Shown here: positions 1 through 4,962 of the stretch, piece after piece
Layout: each line of letters opens with the position of its first letter
Numbering within the stretch: the stretch's first letter is position 1
NCBI GenBank assembly: GCA_046536535.1
Contig: JAWDMO010000055.1
Location: forward strand, 1 to 8,802
DNA: 8,802 nt
Direction: 5' to 3'
Origin: Conexivisphaera sp046536535
GTDB lineage: Archaea > Thermoproteota > Nitrososphaeria > Conexivisphaerales > Conexivisphaeraceae
Translations under genes and position numbers: made by a program
Notes under the pieces: model-generated
Told to the model about the DNA's origin: nothing
The model's input: the letters and a program-made list of their open reading frames with translations, nothing else
The model's database searches: none

Positions 1-1
1 G

Positions 2-214
2 AGCAAGTATTCATTAATAATAGTCCCACAGCAGCTTAGACCGTATGTGTGGCTCACTTTAACAATTTCAAACTTTGCATATTCCCCGACGTTTGGTCTG
101 ATGCTGATGTTTACAGCTGCAGCAATACTTTGGCCGAGCGTTTATGCGCTGGGGGCAGAGATATTGCCCTTGGAGCCGGATGAAAAGGCTAAACATCTCT
201 GGATATTTAGGTGA
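2..214 (+). CDS. C-terminal part of probable NrfD/PsrC-type membrane anchor (5' end outside window)
   Basis: An open frame enters from the left edge and stops at TGA 212-214, giving about 70 residues. It contains a hydrophobic segment of about 20 residues starting with YSPTFGLMLMF and ending VYALGAEILPLEP, then a short charged tail ending in KHLWIFR. A Tyr-x-Pro entry, a last membrane helix, then a Leu-Pro-Leu-x-Pro turn and short charged C-terminus resembles the last helix of NrfD/PsrC/HybB quinone-interacting anchors. These anchors pass electrons between quinones and the iron-sulfur subunit of molybdoenzymes. The next frame downstream is a piece of exactly such an iron-sulfur subunit, which supports the assignment. 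The region is poor in GC compared with the rest of the window. Whether the upstream part is intact cannot be seen. The family call rests on a short stretch and could be another membrane protein. Confidence 0.42.
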   Translation, partial: SKYSLIIVPQQLRPYVWLTLTISNFAYSPTFGLMLMFTAAAILWPSVYALGAEILPLEPDEKAKHLWIFR

Positions 215-269
215 ATTATGTTGAAAAATGAAAGCTATTTTAATCAAAAAATTAATGTGGGAGTAATAA

Positions 270-481
270 GGCACGCTTGCCTGCCAGCAATGCGAAGATG
301 CTCCGTGCGTTAAAGTTTGCCCTGTAAGCGCAAGGATATTTGGTGACCTTGACATCCCAACAGTGAAGTATCACAGGTAATAAGGAATGGAAATGCTGAA
401 CAGCTGCTCCCAGAGCTCGGAACCGACCCCCAGGTATTCTATGTGCCTCCATACAGATCGGTTCGCGCAATGCTTAAGTAA
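270..481 (+). pseudogene. Broken iron-sulfur subunit of a DmsB/PsrB/NrfC-type molybdoenzyme
   Basis: From 270 one frame reads LACQQCEDAPCVKVCPVSA followed directly by RIFGDLD. At about 351 the homology moves to another frame, reading HPNSEVSQVIRNGNAEQ, then LLPELGTDPQVFYVPP, and ends at TAA 479-481. In intact members the electron-transfer subunit carries four 4Fe-4S clusters in about 190-250 residues. The CxxCxxxPCVxVCP motif belongs to the N-terminal half, and (G)ARIFGDLD-x-PNSEV followed by LLPELGT-x-P-x-V-x-Y-x-P is the C-terminal tail. Here the two are joined directly, so the central cluster-binding part is missing, and a one-base loss breaks the frame. In-frame stops at 264-269 precede it and I see no plausible start. 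The residues after the frameshift are well preserved, so decay looks fairly recent. A sequencing error could explain the frameshift but not the missing middle. Confidence 0.72.
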
Positions 482-505
482 GACAGGGGTAATCGCAAGT
501 ATGAT

Positions 506-513
506 GGAGGTGG
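506..513 (+). promoter_or_regulatory. Shine-Dalgarno sequence fixing the TTG start of tatA
   Basis: GGAGGTGG lies 9 nt before TTG 523 and matches the anti-SD end of 16S rRNA. It decides the otherwise weak TTG start; no ATG or GTG in frame gives a better TatA N-terminus. A weak TATA-like TTAAGTAA at 474-481, overlapping the end of the iron-sulfur pseudogene, could start a short-leader transcript here. Confidence 0.6.
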
Positions 514-522
514 AAAGGTCAA

Positions 523-831
523 TTGCTAGGTAGCGCTACGGATATAATCATAATCATAATAGTAGCGGTAGTGCTGTTCGCCGGCGCTAGCAAGATACCG
601 GAGCTGTTTCACTCCATGGGCAGGGCCGTGGGGGAGTACAAGAAGGGGAAGGTGGAGTCGGAGATGGAGCTCAGCAAAATGGTGCAGGAATCCCCGACCT
701 CGACCTCGACTTCGACCCAGTCGGCTTCATCGCCCGCGGCCCAGAGGGACGATAAGTCAAAGCAGCTGGAATCCCAGATAGCGGAGCTCCAGAGGCAGCT
801 GGAGGAGCTGAAGAAGGGGAGCGGAAAGTAG
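523..831 (+). CDS. tatA: Twin-arginine translocase subunit TatA (TatA/E family)
   Basis: The product is a 102-residue pore-forming or membrane-weakening component of the Tat system, which exports folded proteins carrying RR signal peptides. Residues 7-20 form the short N-terminal membrane helix, rich in Ile and Val. Next comes the TatA hinge and amphipathic helix, FAGASKIPELFHSMGRAVGEYKKG (about 19-42; shown here as FAGASKIPEL then FHSMGRAVGEYKKG), which keeps the Phe, Pro-Glu-Leu and Gly landmarks. A Ser/Thr/Pro linker (57-73) is encoded partly by near-perfect ACCTCG repeats. The C-terminus (about 79-97) is a Leu/Glu/Gln heptad-like coiled coil. The start is TTG, chosen for the strong SD at 506-513. 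The next gene is a second TatA-like protein 21 nt downstream, followed by tatC, which makes this a typical archaeal tat operon. A C-terminal coiled coil is less usual in TatA. Confidence 0.93.
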   Translation: MLGSATDIIIIIIVAVVLFAGASKIPELFHSMGRAVGEYKKGKVESEMELSKMVQESPTSTSTSTQSASSPAAQRDDKSKQLESQIAELQRQLEELKKGSGK

Positions 832-852
832 AAGCGCCGGTGGGGTGGGCCG

Positions 853-1242
853 ATGATAGGGAGCCTCACCGACGTCCTGATAGTGGTAGTCGTGGCCATA
901 CTGCTGCTCGGAGGGGAGCGTGACGTCTCCGGCCAGGTGAAGGAGCTGGGGAAATTCGTGGGGAACCTGAGGAAGTCGGAACAGGAGTTCAGGAAGGAGA
1001 TAACGAGGGAGCTGAACATGGAGGAGCTGACGGGGATCGGGGACGAGGTCGCGAGGGGCGTGGCCGGGGACGTCGGGGCGGAGGCGAGGGCCGGGCCCGC
1101 CCGTGCGCGTCCATACGCCAGGCAGCCCACGGCGCCGGACGACCCGCATGTGAGGGAGCTCGAGGAAGAGGTGAGGCGTCTCAGGGAGGAGATAGAGGAG
1201 CTGAAGTCGGGGCGGGTGCGGGGCGGGGATGGCCAGGGCTGA
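853..1242 (+). CDS. Second TatA/TatB-like protein with C-terminal coiled coil
   Basis: The product has 129 residues. Residues 5-19 are a TatA-like short hydrophobic helix following MIGSLTD. An amphipathic charged helix (about 24-55, with KELGKFVGNLRKSEQEFRKE) takes the place of the TatA APH. The usual Phe-Gly-x-x-Lys-(Leu/Ile)-Pro-Glu hinge is replaced by LLGGERDVSG, so the hinge Pro and Phe are absent. A low-complexity Ala/Gly/Arg/Pro stretch covers about 66-97. The tail (about 99-118, RELEEEVRRLREEIEELK) is a strong predicted coiled coil. Size and position before tatC suit a TatB-like role in receptor-complex assembly, or a specialised TatA paralogue. The coiled coil resembles that of the preceding TatA, so the two may pair; this is inference. 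The stop overlaps the start of tatC by 14 nt, which suggests translational coupling. Confidence 0.75.
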   Translation: MIGSLTDVLIVVVVAILLLGGERDVSGQVKELGKFVGNLRKSEQEFRKEITRELNMEELTGIGDEVARGVAGDVGAEARAGPARARPYARQPTAPDDPHVRELEEEVRRLREEIEELKSGRVRGGDGQG

Positions 1243-2083
1243 GGTCAGGGAGGAGCGCCGGGGGGCCGAGCGCAGGCCCCTCCTCTCGCACATAAGCGAG
1301 CTCCTGCGCAGGCTCAGGAGGATACTGGTGGCGCTGGGCGTCACGTTCTTCCTAACGGCGGCGTTCGACGTCAGGGATGTGTCGCTCTACGGCGTCACGA
1401 TACCGGTGCCCTACCCCAGCATATACGATAGCGTTTCCAGCCGCCTGATAAGGGCGTTCATATACAACGAGCTGCCGCCGGGGCTCCACCTGATAAACAT
1501 AAACCCGTTCGATCCGCTGTTCGCGTCGCTCTACGTATCGTTCTTCCTCTCCCTCTTCGTGGCGATACCCGTGGCGGTCCGCGAGCTCTGGGCATTCGTG
1601 TCCCCGGGGCTGTACAAACACGAGAGAAATGCAATAAAGTACGCAGTGCTGCCGGCGTTCGGGCTCTTCGCCGCAGGCTCCGCGTTCGCGTACCTGGTCG
1701 TGGTCCCCCTGATGATGGATTTCGTGTTGCACTACACGCAGGTGCTCGGCGTGGAGCCCACGCTGAGCCTCAGGGCATTCGTGAGCATGGTCATCTCGCT
1801 CACCGTGGCGACGGGCGTCGCCTTCGAGTACCCCCTGGTCATGGGCGTGCTCACGTTCCTCGGCGTCGTCGGCGCGCGGACGTGGAGGAGGAACTGGAGG
1901 TGGGGCGTGCTCGGGGCATTCATAATTGCGTGGATAATATCGCCCGGGACCACCGGCGGGATAATGGAGACGGTGATAGGGATCATACTCTCTGCGCTCT
2001 ACTTCGTCGGGGTGGCCGCCGCCTACACCATTGAGAGGAGGCGCTCCCATGGGGTGAGCTATGGATATGAGGACCTCCGGTAG
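1229..2083 (+). CDS. tatC: Twin-arginine translocase receptor subunit TatC
   Basis: The product is a 284-residue multi-span membrane protein, close to the usual family length of about 240-280. TatC binds the RR signal peptide and organises TatA/B. Landmarks are the cytoplasmic N-terminal motif LLSHISELLRRLRR (18-31, equivalent to HLxELRxR), FVSPGLYKHER in the first cytoplasmic loop (123-133, equivalent to FxxPGLYxxE), FAAGSAFAYLVVVPLMMDF (147-165), and VAFEYPL with the conserved membrane Glu at 200. Membrane segments lie near 31-46, 98-117, 139-165, 186-213, 225-240 and 246-266. The loop ISPGTTGG (237-244) lacks the Asp found at the equivalent place in E. coli TatC. The periplasmic loop between helices 1 and 2 is long (about 47-95). 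The ATG lies inside the end of the preceding gene. Confidence 0.95.
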   Translation: MARAEVREERRGAERRPLLSHISELLRRLRRILVALGVTFFLTAAFDVRDVSLYGVTIPVPYPSIYDSVSSRLIRAFIYNELPPGLHLININPFDPLFASLYVSFFLSLFVAIPVAVRELWAFVSPGLYKHERNAIKYAVLPAFGLFAAGSAFAYLVVVPLMMDFVLHYTQVLGVEPTLSLRAFVSMVISLTVATGVAFEYPLVMGVLTFLGVVGARTWRRNWRWGVLGAFIIAWIISPGTTGGIMETVIGIILSALYFVGVAAAYTIERRRSHGVSYGYEDLR

Positions 2084-2121
2084 AATATCGTTTCATTGAG
2101 CCCACCCCCTGGCCCGAGGGT

Positions 2122-2128
2122 GTATAAG
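2122..2128 (+). promoter_or_regulatory. Candidate archaeal TATA box
   Basis: GTATAAG centred near 2125 would place transcription initiation near 2151. No credible coding frame starts there, but a base-paired segment ending in a T-tract does (2152-2211). It follows the tatC stop by about 40 nt. There is no clear BRE, so this is a weak call. Confidence 0.3.
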
Positions 2129-2151
2129 ACCCAAGAGAAGCGCGTTCAACA

Positions 2152-2211
2152 CAGTCCATCCCCATCCGAGGATCAAGGAAGTTCCCCACCTGTGGTTGGA
2201 TGGATACTTTT
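2152..2211 (+). ncRNA. Candidate small structured RNA (unrecognised)
   Basis: GTCCATCC (2154-2161) can pair with GGATGGAT (2198-2205), giving seven Watson-Crick pairs and one G-U pair that enclose 36 nt. A TTTT tract at 2208-2211 follows closely, as expected of an archaeal terminator. The 5' arm starts where a TATA box at 2122-2128 would start transcription. The enclosed part contains smaller self-complementary steps (GGAA/TTCC and CCAC/GTGG). I do not recognise the family: it lacks tRNA landmarks and C/D-box motifs. It might be part of the decayed transposon immediately downstream, or chance pairing in GC-rich DNA. Confidence 0.25.
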
Positions 2212-2233
2212 CCGATCCCCTCCTACTCTAAAG

Positions 2234-2249
2234 GGCGAGATTTGTCGCC
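2234..2249. repeat. Short inverted repeat in the non-coding stretch before the tnpB remnant
   Basis: GGCGA (2234-2238) and TCGCC (2245-2249) flank a 6-nt loop. IS200/IS605 elements carry short imperfect hairpins at their ends, and this lies about 50 nt before the tnpB remnant, so it could be a scar of the same or a related element. A T5 run at 2265-2269 follows. The remainder of 2212-2298 shows nothing I can assign. Confidence 0.2.
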
Positions 2250-2298
2250 ATTATCTCATTGGGGTTTTTGGGGCGGAAGATCCCTCCCGCGAGGGGGG

Positions 2299-2484
2299 AT
2301 GAGGCTCTCCGACCGCGTCTTCGTCCGTCCCGGGTGCGGCCGGGCCGCGGATCGCGACCACAACGCATCCCTCAATATCCTGAGGGGATCGGGGTGGAAA
2401 CCGCCCCTGGAGCCCGTGGAGCTCCGCCCTCTACCCGCTTTCAGCGGGCAAGGCGGGGCCTTGAAGCGGGAAGCCCTGCCGTGA
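2299..2484 (+). pseudogene. 3' remnant of an IS200/IS605-type tnpB (RuvC-like nuclease) gene
   Basis: From ATG 2299 the frame reads LSDRVFVRPGCGRAADRDHN, then ASLNILRGSGW, KPPLEPVELRPLP and GGALKREALP before TGA. This is the end of TnpB: the second half of the zinc finger, the RuvC-III segment (DRDHNAS, with its catalytic Asp) and the typical Pro-rich tail ending KREA-x-P. About 60 residues remain of a protein usually near 350-420, with no RuvC-I or RuvC-II motif and no first CxxC pair. In the retained finger half the first Cys of CPxCG is Arg (RPGCG), so zinc binding is lost as well. The gene is a dead relic. No tnpA is present in the window. It lies between tatC and the converging Nramp-like gene. 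Confidence 0.8.
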
Positions 2485-3643
2485 GGGCGGGGTAGTTCAC
2501 CATCATCGTAACGGCGAGCGCGCCGCTCAGCGCTATGAATGCCGAGGAAAGCCAGTAGGCCAGCGCCCTGAATCCCCTCAGCCTGTGCTGGCCCATGATC
2601 TCCTCCGAGGCCACGCGCCCCAGCAGGTAGAGCTGCGGCAGCAGTATCAGGGTCACGGCCACCATGAGGTCCACCATGAGGTCGATCGGATTCCCTGCGA
2701 TGACGACCACCGCCATGGCCGCTCCTCCCTCGATTACCGGCGTCAGCTCGAACACCGCCGCCCCCCTCCTGGCCCCGAGGACCCCTATGGTCCTCCACGT
2801 GGATGACATCGATATTGCGGCGAGCGCCAGCAGACTTCCTCCGATGAACCCGGCGCCGAGCACGTATGGCGCCATATGACCGAGCGGTCTGAGGGCGTCG
2901 GCGAGGTTCCCGAGCGACAATGTTCCGCCGAGGGCAACGCCGGTGATGATCGCCATGGCTATTATCGCCTGGGACGCCAGGGACCCGGCCAGCACCTCCG
3001 TCCTCAGGGCGCGCGTCTCCGCGCGGATCCTCCGGGCTCCGGAGTGAAACGCAATTGACCACGGCGATATCGTCGCCCCGGCCAAGGCCGCCAGCATGAA
3101 GTAGAACTGCGCGCCCGGCCGTGGCCCTCCCGATGTGCAGGAGCGCGCTAGAAGGGTAGAGGAGCCGGCCGCCGACGCTATCACCGTGCCGACCAGGAAC
3201 ATGCTCAGCACAAGCAGTGCCGCCCTCAGATGCCAGCTGCCGGACCGCCGCGCTATTGCCACGGTGGCCAGCAGCGCAGCCAGGAGTCCGGGGACGACCG
3301 GTAGCCCCATTATGCGCAGCGCGAGGGCTATGCCCGCGTACTGCGCCGCGTAGCCCACGACATCCGATAACGACATCAGGAGCGCGAATGCGGACGCGGC
3401 CCTCACCCCGAAGAGCTTCCTGACGGCACCCCCCATACCCATCCCGGACGCCGGACCCATGGAACCCGCCACCTCGTGCACGAAGAAGAGCGGTACGGTC
3501 AGCGCGAGCGCGGCAAGCGCCATCAGGCAACCCTGCGCAGCCCCCACCTGCAGCCCGGTCACGATCGATGCCGTATCGACCTCCGTCAGGAGCGCTATCC
3601 ACGACGGCCCGAAGGAGACCCGGGGTCCTCCACGCTTGCCCAC
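2441..3643 (-). CDS. Nramp-family-like (divalent cation transporter-like) membrane protein with altered metal site
   Basis: The product has 400 residues and about 11 hydrophobic segments, with the LeuT-like order of Nramp transporters. GPSWIALLTEVDTASIVTG (12-30) matches the first helix, where canonical Nramp has Asp-Pro-Gly-Asn; here it is D23-T-A-S26. VPLFFVHEVAG (50-60) matches the second helix. AGATISPWSIAFHSGA (188-203) matches helix 6, where canonical Nramp has Ala-x-x-Met-Pro-His; here Met is Ser193 and His is Trp195, while the later His-Ser (200-201) is kept. Two metal ligands, Asn and Met, are therefore missing, so classic Mn/Fe transport is doubtful. Divergent archaeal relatives carry Asp-x-Ala-type motifs instead of DPGN. 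The start is GTG 3643, 28 nt after a TATA box. Residues 382-400 are encoded by the IS right end (to about 2500), so the natural C-terminus has been replaced at the end of the last helix. Confidence 0.8.
   Translation of the reverse strand: MGKRGGPRVSFGPSWIALLTEVDTASIVTGLQVGAAQGCLMALAALALTVPLFFVHEVAGSMGPASGMGMGGAVRKLFGVRAASAFALLMSLSDVVGYAAQYAGIALALRIMGLPVVPGLLAALLATVAIARRSGSWHLRAALLVLSMFLVGTVIASAAGSSTLLARSCTSGGPRPGAQFYFMLAALAGATISPWSIAFHSGARRIRAETRALRTEVLAGSLASQAIIAMAIITGVALGGTLSLGNLADALRPLGHMAPYVLGAGFIGGSLLALAAISMSSTWRTIGVLGARRGAAVFELTPVIEGGAAMAVVVIAGNPIDLMVDLMVAVTLILLPQLYLLGRVASEEIMGQHRLRGFRALAYWLSSAFIALSGALAVTMMVNYPALTAGLPASRPRLAR
2474..2500 (+). mobile_element. Right end of the IS200/IS605-type element (hairpin plus terminal TAGTTCAC)
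   Basis: CCCTGCC (2474-2480) pairs with GGCGGGG (2486-2492) across a 5-nt loop, with one G-T wobble; the 5' arm is inside the tnpB coding end. The GC hairpin followed by TAGTTCAC (2493-2500) fits the right ends of archaeal single-stranded-transposition elements, where TnpA recognises the hairpin and cuts just 3' of it. The likely element boundary is at or near 2500. The left end is not clearly recognisable, so the element is probably truncated by deletion. Confidence 0.55.
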
Positions 3644-3666
3644 ATACAGGCAGCGGATTCCATGCT

Positions 3667-3678
3667 AATAATTATTTA
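3667..3678 (-). promoter_or_regulatory. TATA box of the Nramp-like gene
   Basis: Read on the minus strand, TAAATAATTATT lies about 28 nt before the GTG at 3643, predicting a leaderless transcript. It is the only AT-rich block in the divergent spacer on this side and supports the chosen start. Confidence 0.6.
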
Positions 3679-3748
3679 CAGAGACGCCGGGGTCCGTTAC
3701 AGCGCGGACTGCTGGAGCCCGGCATCCATTCTGCTCGATGACGATAGA

Positions 3749-3758
3749 ACTTAATAAG
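3749..3758 (+). promoter_or_regulatory. TATA box of the universal stress protein gene
   Basis: ACTTAATAAG is centred about 28 nt before ATG 3782, and no Shine-Dalgarno sequence follows, which indicates a leaderless mRNA. It sits about 80 nt from the divergent Nramp TATA box. Confidence 0.6.
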
Positions 3759-3781
3759 GATCGCCCTCACGTATCGAGACG

Positions 3782-4198
3782 ATGTTCAGCAAACTGCTCC
3801 TGGCATACGATGGATCGGAGAACTCCAAGAGGGCGCTCGACGTCGCCGTGGAAATCGCCGCAAGCAGCGGCGCCCACCTGCACGTGATCAAGGTCGTGGA
3901 CACTGCAACCCTGGTCGGGCTTGAACTCGATGACAGGCTGATCGAGGAACTGAGGGGACGCGCCGAGCGCGACGTGCGCGAAGCGGTCGACGTAGCAGGA
4001 TCCAGGGGGGTGAAGGCCGAGGGATCCGTACTGGTGGGGGATCCCGTGGAATCCGTGCTCCAACAAGCGGATGCGATCGGCGCGGACCTGATCGTGACCG
4101 GCAGCAGGGGGCTCTCGACCCTGAAGAGGGTGCTCCTGGGCAGCGTATCGATGGGTATAGTGACGGGCTCCAGGAGGCCGGTCCTGGTCGTCAAGTGA
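3782..4198 (+). CDS. Universal stress protein (UspA-fold, ATP-binding type)
   Basis: The product is a single USP domain of 138 residues, the normal length. The N-terminal strand ends in LLLAYDGSENSKRAL (5-19), with the Asp10 and Ser that contact nucleotide. The phosphate-binding motif G-x2-G-x9-G-S is complete: Gly107, Gly110, Gly120, Ser121 within TGSRGLSTLKRVLLGSVS. The last strand is RRPVLVVK. The full motif predicts the ATP-binding UspFG/MJ0577-like subgroup rather than the non-binding UspA type. These cytosolic dimers modulate stress responses; the partner is not evident. The gene stands alone between a divergent transporter and a DUF998 gene with its own promoter. Start ATG 3782 is fixed by the TATA spacing and by the Met-Phe-x-Lys-Leu-Leu opening typical of the family. 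Confidence 0.94.
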   Translation: MFSKLLLAYDGSENSKRALDVAVEIAASSGAHLHVIKVVDTATLVGLELDDRLIEELRGRAERDVREAVDVAGSRGVKAEGSVLVGDPVESVLQQADAIGADLIVTGSRGLSTLKRVLLGSVSMGIVTGSRRPVLVVK

Positions 4199-4245
4199 AG
4201 CGATCTCCATAAGCATGCGCGGAGCGCATGATGCCCATCGCTGGG

Positions 4246-4256
4246 TTTATCAATAT
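4246..4256 (+). promoter_or_regulatory. TATA box of the DUF998 gene
   Basis: TTTATCAATAT is centred 24-26 nt before GTG 4275. It makes GTG 4275 the likely leaderless start rather than ATG 4215, which lies upstream of this box. Confidence 0.55.
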
Positions 4257-4274
4257 CCGCGATATTTCATAACT

Positions 4275-4832
4275 GTGGATTCCAGGAGGCTCGCCGGCTA
4301 CTTCGCCCTGATCGGCACGCTTCAGTTCCTGATCTCGATGGCGATCGCCGAGTCGCTGTATCCGGGGTATAGCGTCCACTCGAACTACATAAGCGACCTG
4401 GGCGTCGGGTCCACCGCCCCGATATTCAACTCGTCGATAGTGATCTTCGGCGTACTCGTGCTCATCGCCGGGGCGCTCCTGCTGAGGGCGCTCAGGATGC
4501 CCTTCACGGTCGCGATGATACTGGCCGGGATGGGCGCGATCGGCGTCGGCATGTTCCCGGAGGGATCACCGCACGGGCTCCACACAATATTCTCCCTCAT
4601 CACGTTCCTGTTCGGGGGCATAACCGCGATCTTCTCCTACAGGATCCAGCCGCGCGCACTGGCCATAACGTCCGTGGTCCTCGGGGCGGTGGCCCTCATA
4701 GCCCTCGCGATGTACGTCGGCGAGTACTATGCATCCCTGGGGTGGGGCGGGATGGAGAGGATGATAGCCTATCCGATCCTCTTCTGGGCGCTCGTGTTCG
4801 GCGGATACCTGGCTGGGAAGTACAGCGGATAG
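4275..4832 (+). CDS. DUF998 family integral membrane protein
   Basis: The product has 185 residues from GTG 4275. It has about six hydrophobic helices (near 6-25, 51-71, 77-93, 104-121, 128-147 and 164-181). Family landmarks are YPGYSVHSNYISDLG (29-43), FNSSIVIFG (51-59) and VGMFPEGSPHGLHTIFS (91-107), whose Phe-Pro-Glu and His residues are conserved in DUF998. The same frame opens further upstream at ATG 4215, but the extra 20 residues (MRGAHDAHRWVY...) are not family-like and would place the start before the TATA box; I therefore prefer the shorter form. No biochemical role is established for this family, and the context (USP before, DsrE after, each with its own promoter) does not point to one. 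Confidence 0.85.
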   Translation: MDSRRLAGYFALIGTLQFLISMAIAESLYPGYSVHSNYISDLGVGSTAPIFNSSIVIFGVLVLIAGALLLRALRMPFTVAMILAGMGAIGVGMFPEGSPHGLHTIFSLITFLFGGITAIFSYRIQPRALAITSVVLGAVALIALAMYVGEYYASLGWGGMERMIAYPILFWALVFGGYLAGKYSG

Positions 4833-4932
4833 GGGCTGACCTCGACAACGCACGTCACATGGCGTTGCCGCGGATGATGATTGAATACCGGTGGATCGCT
4901 GTTATGATATTAGCACCATAGCTGGGTAAAAA

Positions 4933-4940
4933 TTTATATT
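4933..4940 (+). promoter_or_regulatory. TATA box of the DsrE-family gene
   Basis: TTTATATT is the best TATA match in the window, centred 26-27 nt before ATG 4963 within an AT-rich stretch (4927-4940). It overlaps a possible TTG start at 4939 and so rules it out. Confidence 0.72.
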
Positions 4941-4962
4941 GAAGTTAACATGTATCGGTACA

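Noticed and set aside
68..470. Minus-strand open frames across the left edge.
   Set aside because: The plus strand carries recognisable iron-sulfur and membrane-anchor residues; the minus-strand products show no motif.
685..725. CRISPR-like or microsatellite repeat in tatA.
   Set aside because: It is only about three ACCTCG-type units that encode the Ser/Thr linker of TatA, a common low-complexity coding repeat.
1352..2050. Long minus-strand open frame opposite tatC.
   Set aside because: It has no recognisable motif and His/Arg/Glu-rich composition typical of antisense frames in GC-rich genes; tatC explains the region fully.
2096..2302. Short plus-strand frames in the tatC-tnpB gap.
   Set aside because: They have no start signal, no conserved motif, and a composition like random translation of GC-rich spacer DNA.
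2256..3602. Long open frame (448 codons) on the minus strand overlapping the Nramp-like gene in another frame.
   Set aside because: The product is Arg/Gly-rich without domains or hydrophobic pattern. It exists because high GC removes stops opposite a real membrane-protein frame.
4874..4925. Possible C/D-box guide RNA: ATGATGA at 4874-4880, CTGT at 4899, TATGATA at 4903-4909, CTGG at 4922.
   Set aside because: Both D-type boxes deviate from CTGA, there is no terminal stem, and the region runs into the promoter of the DsrE-family gene.
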